From Ooceraea biroi (lineage: Eukaryota; Arthropoda; Insecta; Hymenoptera; Formicidae), in contig NC_039509.1 of assembly GCF_003672135.1 (NCBI RefSeq), positions 15,882,663-15,946,662 on the forward strand: a DNA stretch of 64,000 bases. The letters run 5' to 3'. Below the pieces are notes generated by a model. It saw nothing but the letters and a program-made list of their open reading frames with translations, was not told the DNA's origin and did no database searches. Position numbers and translations under genes: made by a program. The first letter of the stretch is position 1; each line of letters opens with the position of its first letter. Positions 25,901 to 40,900 of this stretch are shown piece after piece.

Positions 25901-28900
25901 TGCGCGTGAACCCTGCGGGTCACGGGGAGACCAGCGTTTTACCGACTATTAACTCACTTTTACCCCTGTTTCTTACCCTCGTGGCCAGGCCAAAGGATGT
26001 CAAAGGGAGGGACGAAGGGTCCGCAAGCGCCGACGAGATAAAAACGATGGGGAAAGGTGCATGCGGAATCTCCTCGCGTGTGTATTTCATCCCCACTCAA
26101 GGCTGCTCGCGTAATCTCCTATTTTTTTCCCTCCCCTTCTCTATCCTGCGATATTTCTCTTTCCGCTTTTCCGGACTTCCCGGGACGGACGCGTGCAGGT
26201 AGCGCGGCCAGGTACCTGCGAGCAACTCCTCGGCGATGAGGGGTGGGGGGCAGGATAAAAAACGCGAGATCTCTTCGGGGGCCACGCTCGATTTAACCCC
26301 TGAGAAAAATCGCGCGCGACCCCCTCGCCTGGTGGAGTCGTCGCAGTCGATTTCGGGGGTTAACCGATTTCCCTGCGAAATTTGAAATTCGAGAGCGCAT
26401 TTTTCACCACCACTCTCCCCTATGACCTGAGCGGTGTGCCCGTTTAAAGGTTTAAGTATCTCGTAAAAATGGGCTGGAGGATAGGAAGCGAGGTCTCGGT
26501 GCCTTTATCTTTTTTTCTTTCTATTATTTTTCTTTGCGCGCGACTTCCGAGGTTAGAGGGTCGGATGTCAGTCGGCGTCTCTAATTTGAGTCCTCAGAGT
26601 ATCCGAATAATCTCGATTATTTTATTATACGATGTCTATAAAAGATTTCGACAAGTGTATATATAAAATTAATGACACAGTATTCATAATTAGAATAATT
26701 TACATTTCCGTTCTCGGAGATTAAGATTTTTCTGTGAAAAAAAGAACTTCTTTCTTCTCCGTAATCAGGTTTCTGTCTGTGCTTGGTTAATGTTATTATG
26801 TTAATTTTGCGGAGCAGTAACTTCATTCTTGTTTCGCTGTCAAAGCGTGTTTCACACGGTGTTTTATAAACGAGGAATCTGAGAGAGATGACGCATCGTA
26901 ATGCGTTTTTCTGCTGCGACTGTGTATCGATGGAGCATGACTCGCCGCTACGCGCGGCGATTTGGAGCAAAGACGAAAAGGAGAACGTCTCCAGAGGAAG
27001 AGAAACATTGGATCCCCGCGGCGCGGTATCTTCTCCAGTCTGGGCCTTAAAAATTGAGTCGATTTAAGGACCCAGGCCGCGAGCGAGATACAACGAAACG
27101 CGTATATGCGTGCGATTCTTCAGGAATCTCCCTCATGGGGATGAGAATTCATTTAATACCGGAGAACGAGCGTCGAACCTTTTTGCGCTATTTGCGACCT
27201 CTCCTCTTGGTTGTGCGTTTTATTAATCACGCTCCTTTATTATGAGAGAAATCTTACGGTTAACCGCGATACTCGAGGAATATGGAATCGAGAGCCGACA
27301 TATTGCAGAGGAAATATTTTCCCACAGCGCGTACAACTTTTTCGTTCGTCGGGGGAGTCCGTATTACGACGGATAGTCATTTTTCATCGACCGACGAAAC
27401 TGCCGCGGGCAAACCTTTTGCGATGGCGAACGAACCATCTATCGTGATACAAGACGCCATTCATTTAACGATAAAAGGAAAAAAGAGAAACGAACGCAAT
27501 GGAAAGAGCGTAAAAGAATGAAAGAAAAACCTAACCGCGAGAAACGGGGAAGGATAAACTGAGAAAAAAAGAGATCCAAGGGGTTTCGTAATTTTGCTAG
27601 ACGTCATCGATCTAACCTTCGGGGAAGCCCCTTCGGGGGGGTCCTCGGATTTCTCTCTCGCGGAAGGGGTCTTTAAGTCCTTTCCCGATTTCGAGCCTCT
27701 GTCTATTATGCTCTTCTCTCGTTTTCTCATTCCTCACCTGCAACCGAAAACTGCAGGCAACCTTCGGAATCTCGCGAGTGCCGTCAGGGTTCTCAGGGTT
27801 TACTTGCGCGAATAAAACGCATCCTATCTACCTGACGTCCGTGGATTATATACCCGCAGGCTAAAAACCGACCGAAAACAACCCTTACCACCGTAATCAT
27901 CGATCTGTGCGCGATTTCTTATGTAACCGTTCACTTATTCTTTAAAATAATTACTATATTCTTCGATACTGTGCTGTACAAAATCATCAAATTATGAGGG
28001 CGCAAAGTTTTAATAAACTGCAAACTGCAAAATGAAGTTAGATCGATCCCACAATTACATTCCCACACGATAAATTGCGAGTTTGATTAGAAGCAGCCAA
28101 AGAGATGGATTAGTAATCAAAGTCTATTCGATAGACGATATTACCAACTTTTTTATATTTTCCCCATAGAATAGCTCAGAGCAGATGTACCTGCCAGCAG
28201 TCGATTACGCGGCTTTTAGAATCGAGACGTCTCAATTTCACGACTCCGAACCCGACAACACCCGAAAAAAACTTCCCCCGCGGTGTCTCCCTCTTGCTGC
28301 TTTTCCCTTGGAGTAATCGCACGTCCCCCGGAATCACCGCCTATCCCGAGCTTGCCGTATCTCTGGACCAATCCGGAAGCCCATCATCCCCCAGTGAGAT
28401 CTTTCCAAAATCATGAAAGAACGAAAGAAAGTAATCGCAAGGAATCAGTCTCGCCAGAATTCTAGCCGAGATCAGACCCTCGAGATCTTTGGAGATCTAT
28501 GAGTAGGTAGGTAAAGGGGTCCAAATAACGCGAAGCAATGGCGAACAACGGTATCTTTCATTTCACGCTACAATTTCTCTTTTATTAAACAAAATAATGC
28601 ACGCCACGGTAACGTCTCTTTGGAGTAATAAAAAATGATATAATTCGGATTAGTAATTATAAATCTGCCGATTCAATCGTTTCCGAGCGATAGCTCGTAA
28701 TTTTATAACGCTTCTTATCAAGACTTGAGCATTTCTACTGCGCTAAGTTTTCACATTCGTTTAACTCGCGAGACTTATACGAGCCCGTTTTTATTGAAGA
28801 TATATACGGATTTCGCTCGAGCGCTGCGATTTATTCTGCAATTGCGTTAACGAGTTTTTATCGATTTCGCTCAACTCGCATCGCGTCTGAAGAACGTGCC

Positions 28901-31900
28901 CGTCGAAATCGACGTCGATAAAAGGCCAAAGTTAACTATTTTATTGATCGCGCGATATTCTGCAGCTCTCGTTAAGTCTCGCGGAGAACCGTGAAGATGC
29001 CAATAATGTCGATACATCGAGTCTTTCATTGCTCTCTCTCCCCACTGCTCACTTGGCTCCAATAATACATATTACGCACCTTGGATTTCTCGAGAAAGAA
29101 CTCGTGCATCGTAGTGTTATCGCCACAAGAAAACGGCTTCGTCATTTATTACGAAACCACTGAGTCTATAAATATGTTAATATTTTACATACTGGAAAAT
29201 TCTTTCTCAAGTACTTTATAAACATTTTTACAATTTAAGAGACTTTTTTCTCTTTTATTGACGAACGTACATGATTACATTAATCATCGAATGTCGATTA
29301 TATTATTCTTCAAACTGATCAAAACAGCTTGTTACAATATCTTCTTTAGTATGAGTAGTATACTCACAAGATAAAAACACATGATCTTGGTAACCAAAAT
29401 TATTTGTGACAACCGACAGAGATGATAATAAATTTTCTCTTGTTTCTCTTGCAGGAAAGTTGAAGGTGAAGGTGGAGAAGGACGCCTCCTCGATGGCCCC
29501 TGGCAGTCCACCCACGCCCCCGCACACTCCGCAAAGTCCGCAACGCGCGATTCCACCCCTCGGCAACTTGTCGCAGTCATGTCAAACGTCAAACGCGAAT
29601 TCGCCGAATCTGCAACAGCAGCAGCCACCGCAACAGCAGCAGCAATCGCAGCAGCAGCATCAGTCACAGGATCAGCAGCATTCTCTACACGCCATGGCCA
29701 ACTCACCTCTGAGCCAGATACTGGTGCAGAATCCGGCGTTGGCGCAACTGTTGCAGCAGAATCCGGCGATCCTGTCGCAGAATCCGCAGTTGGCTCAGCT
29801 GCTGCAGCAGAATCTCCAGGTTCAGATGGGCAGCGTACTCTTTCAGAACGTGAGACGAGAGGAGTCCGACGATTCCAGGGTAAATTTCTTTCCTCGGAAG
29901 TCTGCTTTTTTTATTTCAGAACTATGAAATTCGCTATAAAGTCCACGCATTCCGGTCGAAGCTGTAGAAATGAAGCTTGATTTTGTGCGCGCGAGCATGA
30001 AACAACGATTTTTATCAAATTGACGAGGATTATAAAAGTCAAAAAATAATTATAGCATACTATATATACTATAGAATTAATGAACAAATGAAAAAATTTG
30101 CCGAGTGATTATCGAGGGTATTGAAGAATTGTGTAAGATTGAATTATTGCTGAGTATTGCGCGAAAATTGCGGGACAATCGCGAGCTGTCCAAAAAGAAT
30201 ATGCGGTGACTCATTCGATTCAAGTCGCCGACAGATCGTAAAGTTACCAACGGGAGTCGTATGAGTTTAACTGTGCTAGAATAATTCAGCGCTTCCTAGA
30301 ATCGTAAGCGACGAACAATCGGCTATGATACGTCGTAATAAAAGTCGATGGAGGCTTCGCCGTCTGGAGATCATTCGCTTGTCGATGCCTCGAGTTTGCT
30401 GTTGCTGATCGAGTCGCTGATTCCAAAACTCCGCTGTTACTTTGGATGAATGGAACAACGATAAGATGTCTTAAGTCATATTAAAAAATGTATACATTTT
30501 ACACGAGCAAGAAAATTATTTAATCCGTTTGTGAAGTTCAGGGTGAAACGAGAAAATGTTATTCATTATGAAAACCGTGTGCGCGGTAGGAGAGTAGATT
30601 TTGACAATCCCGGACCCGATGGTATCACGTTATCGTCGTGGCATCGTCAACGGCCCTTCGACTTCGCGGTAGGAACGTCCGTACACGTTGGGTACCAAAG
30701 GGGAGACACGAAACGTCGCGCAGACGATCCGGCTATGGGATCGCTGCCGTGGAATCCCATACAGGGAGAATTGAAATTATTCCTCCGATTTTTGTCGTGT
30801 CGTTTACATTATTTTCGCCTTTGAATATTAATGGGCATATGCTCTCCGGCGTTATGGCACAAGAAGTAACAACGGCGTATAATACTCGAGTCTTAACGTT
30901 ATTCTATTGTTTGCAAATCAGCTCTATTGTTTTCTCATATACCTCTATACTCTCCCGCGTACTCTCCTCGCCCCTCTCCTCGTTCGCCCCGCGCTGCCTC
31001 TCCTCCTCCTGCACCTTCTTCATCGGCGTGCCCCTCTCTTTCCCTCTTCCTCTCTTTATCGTCATCCTCTCCTTCTTTTATCGTTGGCCTTCCTCTTCTA
31101 TCTCTCCTCTTCGATTCTCTTCGTCTTCTTCGTCGCGCCACTCTTCTCGTCCCTCCTCTGCCCCATTCCGATCTTTTTCTCTTTCTTCGCTTCGCCCCTC
31201 TCGCCCTCCAACCCTTGCGTTTCTCTCCTTCTGTGCCCCGGCGCATACGTCCGCATTATATACATCGCGATGCACATTATTTTCCATTCGTTTTCTCGCG
31301 CGCGCGGTCGCGTTTTCTCCCGGCGCGCATTTTTGTCGCGTGCGACAAATACGCCAATTTAAAAAGCCTACGACTCCGAGCCGGCATTACGCTCGGCGCG
31401 CGTCCGCCCTTTATCTCGAAGGAAATGTTCTCTGCGAAGGAGGTACGCGGGTGAATTTTTCCAACGGTCTTCTATTCGCGTCAGCCGCAACAATATTATT
31501 ATGCGCGATACGCCGCAATTCGTAATATTGGGCATGGAAGGCCGGCCGATAATTATGAACGAGGAATATAAATGTTCGATTGCAGATTGCAGAATTGATG
31601 GAACGCGATGGTCACGTACGTGAGGCGAGTTCTATTAGATTCGACGGAATTAATCGATTGTTCCGGCGCGCGCTGCGGATCGCGCGGTTGCACGCTTCTT
31701 GTTAGGAGTGAAGTTCATAGATCGGGACAAAGAACCTCGCCGGCCGATAGCGAAACGATGCGTCACGAAGCGTAATCGAATATGTTTATATGATATTTAT
31801 ATGCGCGAAGTAATTCGAGAGCTCTGATAAATTTACGCTCTGCGCGTAAACATCCGTCAGGTTTGAATAGCGAGCTCTCTAGCACGCTGCATTTCATTCT

Positions 31901-34900
31901 TAGGGAACGTGGTCCACCTCTCGAGAATACATTAATCCTTGAAAATAGAATTTTTCACAAAAACGAGAACTTGAACGTCTCAAAGAAGCGACAGGGCTCT
32001 CCCTGTCGGCAGGAGGGGAAGAGGTAGACGTACGATGTAGTAACCAGAATTCATAAATTCGACGTCGATCGGATCTCAGCTGAAAGGCTTCGGAAATCGT
32101 ACAGCACTCGAATAATTTGAACCGCGATGGGGCTTCCGACGAGTCCGCGGGGGCAGTGTCCGCCGTCCTCCGAGTCTCTCGATTTTAATTTTGACCGTTC
32201 AATAAGCGAGAGAGGTTGCCGGACAAAGAAGCGATCGCGCGACGCGTCAGGAGAAATTAGTCGCGCAAAATTGAAATCGCGTGAGAGATCCGTCCCCCCG
32301 CGGGGTAATTTCATTGCTTGGTAGCAGTAGGGTTAACGAAGGGTATTAAGCTGCCATTACGAGCTAAGCCTTAAGGGCATAACGCGATTAGCTCGCGGAA
32401 TGGTTGGCATGATAAGTTTACGGAAACATCCCGCGTCTTGCCTTTGCGTGTGGGCGGCGGGGTTCCCCTTTCTCGCATCGCCCCCTTCGCTCACGTACGG
32501 CCCTGAGCACGCCGGTGCATTGTACATCGTAATGTATTTCTTTTAGGTACCGCCGACAATAGCGAGCCTGGCGGCGATGAAGGTGGAGGCAGCTGACCCG
32601 AAGGTTTCCGGTGAGTTACTATTTCCTCCTGCTGACGGAATTATCGGGATCGTAATTAGATTCGAATCGAGACTGCCGCGTTCAATGACCCCGCACGCGC
32701 AAACAAAAGGAAGGTGAAAAAAAGAGAAAGAAAGAGAGCAAGTGGAAAAAGACAGACCCGCGCAACGGTAACGGCGAACGCGCGAAATCATCGGCGCTTG
32801 CCGCGACGATCTGGTCGGACCAGCTGATTTGTAATCGACTCTTTAATCGTTGGGCGAGTTCTAACATTAGAACGGAGACAATGTTCTCCAACGGTCTAAC
32901 GTGCGGCGACGCGCGACCTTTAACGGCATCGGGATAGAAATAATCGGTATGCGTTCGCGTTCGCCAAAAGTCGCGTTCGCGCGCGGATCGTTACGGAAGT
33001 AGCCGGATGTGCGACGCAGATTTCGAAGTATCGTTTCAAACAAAAGTCGCAGCCCACGCTATATCGCATGCAAGACCGAGTTGGCTGTTTAACTGGCTGT
33101 GGAAAATATTTTTGTCGTTTCTCGGTCTCTTTCTCGCGAAGAATCTCCGAGCGCGGGTTTAATTTGCAAATCCCGAAAGCGGCAATCTCTCTTCCCTTCA
33201 TCCGACCTCGGCGCAGACCTCTCCGAAACGTCTCTCCCCGAGAATCAATTTCCGTTCCTCTCTTCCGAAGCGGCGGATTTCCCCATGAGAATTAATAATC
33301 GGCCGCCACGCGCTGAACAAGCTGGAGAAATCGCATCCAGTGTGGCGGCCGGCCGCGCGGTGAGCCCGCATCTTTGAGTAATTATCGCGCATTCCTGCAT
33401 GCCACGTGACAAATCTCAGGCCATACGTAAAGCCGGCGGAGTGCCCGTCGGTTCTCTTTCCCGGGGCTTTTATTTGCCCTGATCCTCGGTCCCCGCGAAC
33501 CCGTGAATCGTGGCGCAACCTGACGAATCGCGGCCGTCCGCCGCTTTCAGCGTTTTGTGTCCGGGGGCTGTTCCCCCTTTATTGGAATATCCGCCCACAG
33601 CATTATGGGAATTATCAAGGAAATGGGATGAGTGCCAACGGCTCCCACGAGGGCCTCGAGGGGGGCGGCGGGAGCCGGAGGGAGGGAGGGTGTGCTTCGA
33701 ACATGGTGATAAAAGAAACCCGGGATTTATCGGTTTCTTCCCGTGTTATTTGGAGATGCGTGTTTCGGGTCCCTTCGCGCGGCCGTAGCTGCGCAATGTA
33801 AATATCCGCTTAATTAAAAAGGAGGGAGGAGGGAAACGGTGAGATAAGGTGTGGCTCCTCCAATTAACGCGAGGGAGAAACTATCGTGATGTGGGACCTC
33901 GCGGTAAATTCGAAATTAATCGTCTTTATATATATCGCGCGGGGGAGGGGAAAGGAGTCGAAGGAGGAGGAGAAATCTCTGGAATCCGCGTCTGTGCATT
34001 GAAACATCGGTCGCGCTGCACGCGATAATAGACGGTGCCTCGCCGTTACATAAACGTGCCGACGTTTCTCTCTGTAAATAGGCGCCATTAAGATCAATCA
34101 TTTCTCCATGCCGTCGTTTCGCTATTGGCACGCGAACCGTCATTTTCATCGAAAACGCTCGTGATGACTCGCAATCGGCAGTTCGCCGATCGCGATCCCC
34201 GTCCCTCGTGGAACCGTGAAAAGATTCCGCGACGGAAATCACGGCGCGCGGGACAAGGAGCGGCATGCCCCGAGGGGAGCGAGGGGGACACGTCGAGTAG
34301 AGAAGTCGAGAGAGAGTGGGCGGCCTCCGTTGGATTTTCTCGTCCAGTGACATATTCCCACAATTTCGGATCGGCCAATCAACGTCTCGGCCGGACAATA
34401 TTAAACGCGTGGTGGGATCCGCAGCGAAATGGAATAAAATAAAATGTGTTGTACGTTGTACATCGTTCTACTAAACGGGGCACCAAAGGAAGGAGAATAA
34501 GAGAGAGATATATATATATATAGTCAAAGGGGGAAAGGGAGGAAGGTAGGAGAAAGAGAGCGCGTCGCGGGAGGAAGATAGAAACGTAGATGTGTGCGTA
34601 CGTGGAAAGAGAAAGAGAAAGAAAACGCCGAGAGAAAGAGACACGGACGAGAGAGGACGGAGAGAGAACGGTAGAGAGAGAGATGCTAGCAATCAAAGCT
34701 GATTAAGCCCACAACTGGGGAATCTGTGGGGCCAGTGTCTCACGCCAATCTCGCCCAATCAGCCGGTTGGCCGGGGAGATTTAAAAAATAGAATGCCTAC
34801 TGTCAATTGTCCCATAATTTAAATAAATCGAATAAATGGACAAAGTGGCCAATTAGAGTAGTTGCTGGTTGCTGCTTTAACGCATTATTCTCTCTTTCTC

Positions 34901-37900
34901 GCAGTGTCTTCGACTCTCCTCCCGCCCTTTGCCCCCACCTCCCTCCCCTCGCTCCTCCTTCGTTCCTTCCTCCTCCTCCTCCGCCTCCTCATCGTGTCGA
35001 AGATGCGTTCCTATTTCCCCTCCTGCTCCCTCTCGCGTGGCCTCCCGATACACGATCGTGTATACCACCCGTCGTCCTTTTAATTCTCCACGTTTGACAT
35101 CGACGCGCCGCGGCCACCTTGCCTTCGTCGAGGTGCCTTCATTACATCGTGGAGAAGATGACCGTCAACGACGTGCTTGCGGCTCGTAAACGCGCGACGT
35201 GCTTGTGCGAAATTGGCAACTCGTGCATTAGGCCGTTAAGCTCCTCGTGGACTCGTTACACTCGTGAACTTTTCACGGAAGCACTGCCACTCTATCATCT
35301 CGAAATCGCTACCTCGAACAGTCGTACAGCCTTGCACGACTGCCTACGCAGAGAAATATTTGCATTTTCACATTTTTAATTTTAGCATCGATACCTGGAG
35401 TGTCATGAACCATGAATATGCATGGTTCATTTCAAACCTGGCAGCATCATTTCGAGAGTAGTCTTCAACTTTCCTTCGACATGATCTAATGGGTGAATTT
35501 ATCGAAGTTTGCGTCGCTTTGTTGTTTTCGAGCCAATCTTTTCAGTCACACACCGTTACAGAGTTCCATCTAGCTTGAGAATAAATCATCCAGAACCTGC
35601 TACTGTTTTATCGTTGGACGTAAATTTGATGAGCGAGGTACGTCCTCGGAGTAAAAAGGGTCGGAGCGTTTTCGTTTGCTCCGCCACGACGAGCTATCTT
35701 GATGAAATGCGGCACCGCTTCGCCCCCGAATTCTACCGCGGCGGACTTTACTAATTACAACAATTTACGACTTTAACAATTATCGCCGCCGTACATGCGC
35801 CACGCTTGGCCGCCATCGGTTGCTGCACCTGTTAGACATACGTTTACGGGGAAGCTTAACGGCCTCGCTGATATGTCTGTAGCCATCAATTTCGCGCGAA
35901 TACAAGAAGAAAAGCGCTTAATTAATCGACGAAAATCGCTCGCCTCGGCAGTTTCGCGTATTACGATATTTTAATTATCTCGTGCGTTTGCGACTGCAAA
36001 CGCGCGGGCGTATCGGACATGTATAATTAACCCGCAACGAGGCGATTTTAATTCCACAAGAGCGGGATTGTACGGCGGGAATCTATTTTTACCTAATAGG
36101 AGGACCCTGGGCGCGCGACTGTGCGATTTAAACAACCTCCCTCAACACACGTCTAATTACACGAAACCGATTCATTACCGCGGTGCCGCGAGTCTCTGCA
36201 AGGCGGATAATGTAGGTGTTGTGCACGTAGACGATCGCTCGCGTACCCCTATCTGCACCAAGTTGCCAGTCCAAGCAGGCAGCAGCCGAGAGCGGGCGGG
36301 CAAATAACAAATAAAGCATAAACGGGAGCTACGATAAATAACTGGTGCACCGCTCTCCGCATATAGTGCCGGCTGCGGGCCCTCCAGGGCCCTCACTGCA
36401 CTCTCCCCGCTGACCCTTCGTTCCGTCCGCCGACCTCCGCTCGCCCCCGCTCGCCCCCGCTGTATTACCTGCACAGGATCTCCATGTATGTATGTATGTA
36501 CATACGTGCCACGATTCAGGCACCGAGAAGTTCAAACCCCGGCGACCTCTCGTTTCCGTTCATAACGTGCATGGACAACCACAGGAAATTAAAGAATCTC
36601 TCAACTGCCTTCGTGAGGTACTTTTCGGAAAGCAATTTGGATGATTGTGAAAGCCGCACGCCGCGGCCGGGCCTATTATTATCGTAGGACGCGCGCGTAC
36701 ATCAATATTCATAGGATTGCTGAATCATTTCAAGTGTAGCCATATGCGGTCGCGTATCAGGAATTATTAAATCAGCCCAGATGACGTAAAATCTTGTGAA
36801 ATTGTTCCTCGGCCTCGGCACAGCTTAGCTTGTATTTTATTGTTACGAAAAACTATACACAAAAATTTGGATACGTAAATGTATTGTATTGATATTACAA
36901 CATACACACACATTCCCCGATAAGCTCGACATGCTGAATTAAATTCGTCGTTTTTATATGCAGTTTTTATTACAGGAATTTTTCTGTTTGAGAGGAGATG
37001 ACTCTTTGATTGCACATAATCGACATAGTCCTCGCGTTGATATTTGTTCGCGCTCGAGCACGTGAATTGGATTTTCATTATCCGAGATTAAACGACGCGA
37101 CTGTGATGACGGACCGTCGATGTTTTGTTGCCGCGTTCATTTCTTGGGCGAGCAACTGTTAGCCTTGAAGAAATACCATTAAAAAGCGATATGTGCGGTG
37201 AAAGGGAGCGAGGGACATGAGAGGAAAACGAATTTCACGGTTCATTCGAAACTTTTTAAACGAATTTGCACGCGCCGTCCGCCACGCTCCGAAGGGGTTG
37301 AAACTTTGCGAATTAACCGCTAAATAAATATTTGACAGGTAAATTACAGTCTACCTGTGTCGCCCTACTCTTTCTTTTTTCTCCCCCTGAGACGCTTTGC
37401 AAAATTATCGGAAAACGTGCACGGTTGCACGATGTTCTTTCGTTCAAAAACGTCCACAATGTTTGCTGTCTGCGACGAGGTTTTTCGATAATAACCATGC
37501 TGCGACAATTCCTGGCGCACTCGCGGTAACGTTTGCCCGGTCGGTTTCACCTAGACCCACGCAGAGACAATGGCCAATTTCGTCGACGGGGACGCAAACA
37601 ATGCTCGCTATAATTCGTGGTCCACTTGCGTTCCCAGACATTCTCGCGAAACGGCCCGTCATTGCCGTCCCGATCGTCGTCTTTCGCCTCGTAAAAACCT
37701 GAAGTGCCTTAAAGACGGCGTGTACGAAATTTTATTATTTATATTTGAAATTTATTATCGCCCAAGACCGGCTCGAACGCTGCCAGGCGGCGGCGGTGCC
37801 GCTCGTCCTCCCCGTACATCGTCTCCCTCATCCATTTCTCCGACGTTTTCTCGCGTCGGTCCGCCTCGCGGCCCTAATTTATCGTTCTTCAACTTTTTAT

Positions 37901-40900
37901 TAATTTCTTACCTCCCGCGGAATCGCGATCATCGCATTAAAAGGATGTCTCGGCGGTCAGCGTCGGTATACAGACGGAATGCCGTCCCTCATTTTTCGCT
38001 CTATCTCGCCGAACCCTTCCACGTCCCTTCGATCCCGGACCGTCGCCGATTCCACCTTTCTTCGTTCTTTCTCTTCCGTTCTGTGCCATTTACGTGGTCT
38101 CGATGCTATCGGCGCACAGAAGAAAGACATTTTTCCGCAAACAGTCGTGCTGCCCTCGCTTGCGCAAAAAGGGCGTGATGTCACGGAATATTTAATCATC
38201 GCCGCTGTAGGGTCGAGAGGATTACCGAAACGGTATTGATTATTTATTAACAGTGAGAGTTTCAAAGTGATTACAGTTGAAGTATACTTGAACTGCTCTT
38301 AAATAAACGGCAAACTAAAAACTCTGATTTGTAATTATATATTATCTTCGAATGTTTCACACGCAAGCGCAATTATCTGAGAAGATTGTTTGCGAGCCAT
38401 AGTACTAATTTAACACGTTCGAAATTCGTGTCGCTCGCTAACGAGGTTTACGCTAACGTCACGCGAGACAGTCAACGGGCCAATCAACCATCGCCAAGAG
38501 AAGTATTAATATCGGCCATTCTTTTTGCCGATCCCGGAATTCCAGGGACGTCTTCTTCTTCCCCGCCGGCCGTTTCCCCGTTCGGGATTCGATGGGATCC
38601 GGCGAACTTAGCGCGCGGGAAAAAAGGGCCTCGGCTAATTAATAGAGCGGGCTGCGGGCCCCGGAGGGACCGGGGCGCGCTTAGGATCCACGAGAAAAAT
38701 AAAACGCGCTCGGCGGAGTAAATTAACGGAGAGCGGGGAGGGGCCGGGCTGCCGCGAGCTAATTAATAGAGCGAGGATACGAGCAGTGGTGAAGGCCTCC
38801 GAGAAAGATTCTCGAATCCCCGCTCGTTTGCGCTCTTTTTTGCACGAGGAATAATCGCGAGGATCACAGTCCACGGCAAAGGTCCCGCTCATCACCTCGC
38901 GCGACGTGTCATTTACCTCATTACGGGAAATATGCCGAGAGTTTTATGCAAATTTCTAATCCCGTCGTTCTCGCCGCCGCCGGCTCGGGCCGGCGTTTGT
39001 TAATTACAGTGTGACCCGTCTTAATTAAATGCAATTCAAAGGTTCACGCGCCTTGTACCTGATTGCGTGCAATCTCGGCGGGATGAAGGGGGACTAGAGC
39101 GGTCGGCGTTAAAAATGGCTGCTTCAAAAAGGGAATTGCGAAACGGACGAAACGAGCGTCGCGATGTTGGCCGCGCGATTGGCCCCGATCGATTTGTATC
39201 GGGAAACAACTATTGGCAATCGCATGCCGTCCTCGAAACTCAGGAATCCATCGTTGCTCGATCGGACAGTGGTCCCCTCTGTCTCCTCTATCACCCTGCT
39301 GCCATCGCACCACGTCCTCGTTTTTTCTTGGCTGTCGTTTCGCGATTTTTCGGTCGCCAAGAACACGTCTATATTCTCATAACGACTATATCGAATTATC
39401 CGTACGAGATTAGAATTCAAAGGAACACGAGCTGATCCAATTAGGTCCATCCAATGCGCAACGCGTGTCACGCGAGAATCCCCAGCGCTGCACAACAGTA
39501 ATAATGAAACTTCACCATCCCGACTAGAAATTTATCCAGTGGTCCTGATCAGGTTGACCTTATTTTATTATCAGGTCCTGATAAGGTAAATTCATCAGGA
39601 CCTGATCAGTCATGTAACGCAGCACAATAGTTAGGTCCTTATCTGGATATCCTCATCAGGTTTATATCGGGTTGAATTATTAAATCCTTACTACCCAGAC
39701 AGCACCAAGTCGTCTAAAGGATTACTAAACTTGATATTTTCGGTGAGTGTAAGAGTCCTTAGAACATATACTACTAGTATATGTTCTAAGTAAGAGTCCA
39801 AAAGAAGAGAAGAAAAGAGTATTGGATCGGTTTTCCAGATGGTTATTTGTAAGGTGCTAACCAAATGTTTCTTGCGAGAACGTCACGCCTGACCTGGCCA
39901 TCTATCGGTCGCTTGGTGAATCAGAGGCGGAAAACACACACTTGTGTTGATTTTTGTCTCTTATTGTTCCATAATCGAATACATCGAAAGGTATATGATA
40001 TAAAAATAATTACTACTCGCAAATTAAGTAGAAATTACTATTCTTTCTACATTAAGTATATAACGTACATTATAATATGATAAACTACGTATGGTCCGAT
40101 GTAGGACCGGATGTGGGAAACCTTTGCCTCTAAATTTTTAAAAATATCAGGATGAAGGAATAAGATCCTTAGTAGGTCTAATAATGTAAACCTCAACAAA
40201 ATTTGTACTTTGAAATATCAGGCATAACGTAAGAAGGTCCTAATATGTTCCTTATTATTTTAACCCTAAAAAGGTCATACATATTTGAACCCGATGAGGA
40301 TATTCTTAGGTATACCTTATTCAGGATTACCTTACGCCAACCACGTCAGGTCCTTATAACATATTAGGTAAACCTGACAACATTTCTAGTCGGGATGAAA
40401 TAACACAAGGAACGCACGTCTATCGATCACGAAGAGACGGTTTACGAAACTATCGAAGTCGAGTCCTAACACTACGAGCTCGAACGGAGCGCACAGTTTA
40501 CGGCTATAAATCTCGGGAACAGAACGCTTTTCCCTCCAACGCTACCCCAGTTAAGCGTTGTCGATCGGTCTGCGAAGCCCTTCACCGCGTTTGCCGCGAA
40601 ATGAAGACATCGCCGACGGATGACTCTTAATCATCGCCGACGAGTTCGAAAGTGGACTCGCGCCGAGAAAATTACACGGTGTGTCCCTCGGGTCCGATCG
40701 TTGATCAATCACTCGTCCGAGAACGAGACGACGGCAGCTCGTCAGCGCCCTCGACAACACACTCGCGCTTTTTCTACTGCGTCTTCTGCCTCGACCGCAG
40801 TCGAATCGCGCAAATTGCCGCCTGGAACCGGTATAATTTCGATTAGTTGAAATTGTGGACGGCGCAGCGAAATGGTGTACTTCGAGTCAATTGTCACGTC

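Larger units (their letters stand above)
14448..29454 (+). other. cas: castor intron 2 (15.0 kb), no gene seen
   Basis: It is bounded by GTGAGT and TTCTCTTGCAG. It contains CT/GA microsatellites and short GC-alternating tracts, listed separately, and a POU octamer ATTTGCAT at 23163-23170. Long open frames such as 17995-18726 are CpG/CT-rich noise without domains. I saw no transposon with paired ends. Confidence 0.7.

Noticed and set aside
30638..31525. 295-codon plus-strand open frame
   Set aside because: It is mostly a CT-rich low-complexity tract open in several frames at once, inside castor intron 3.
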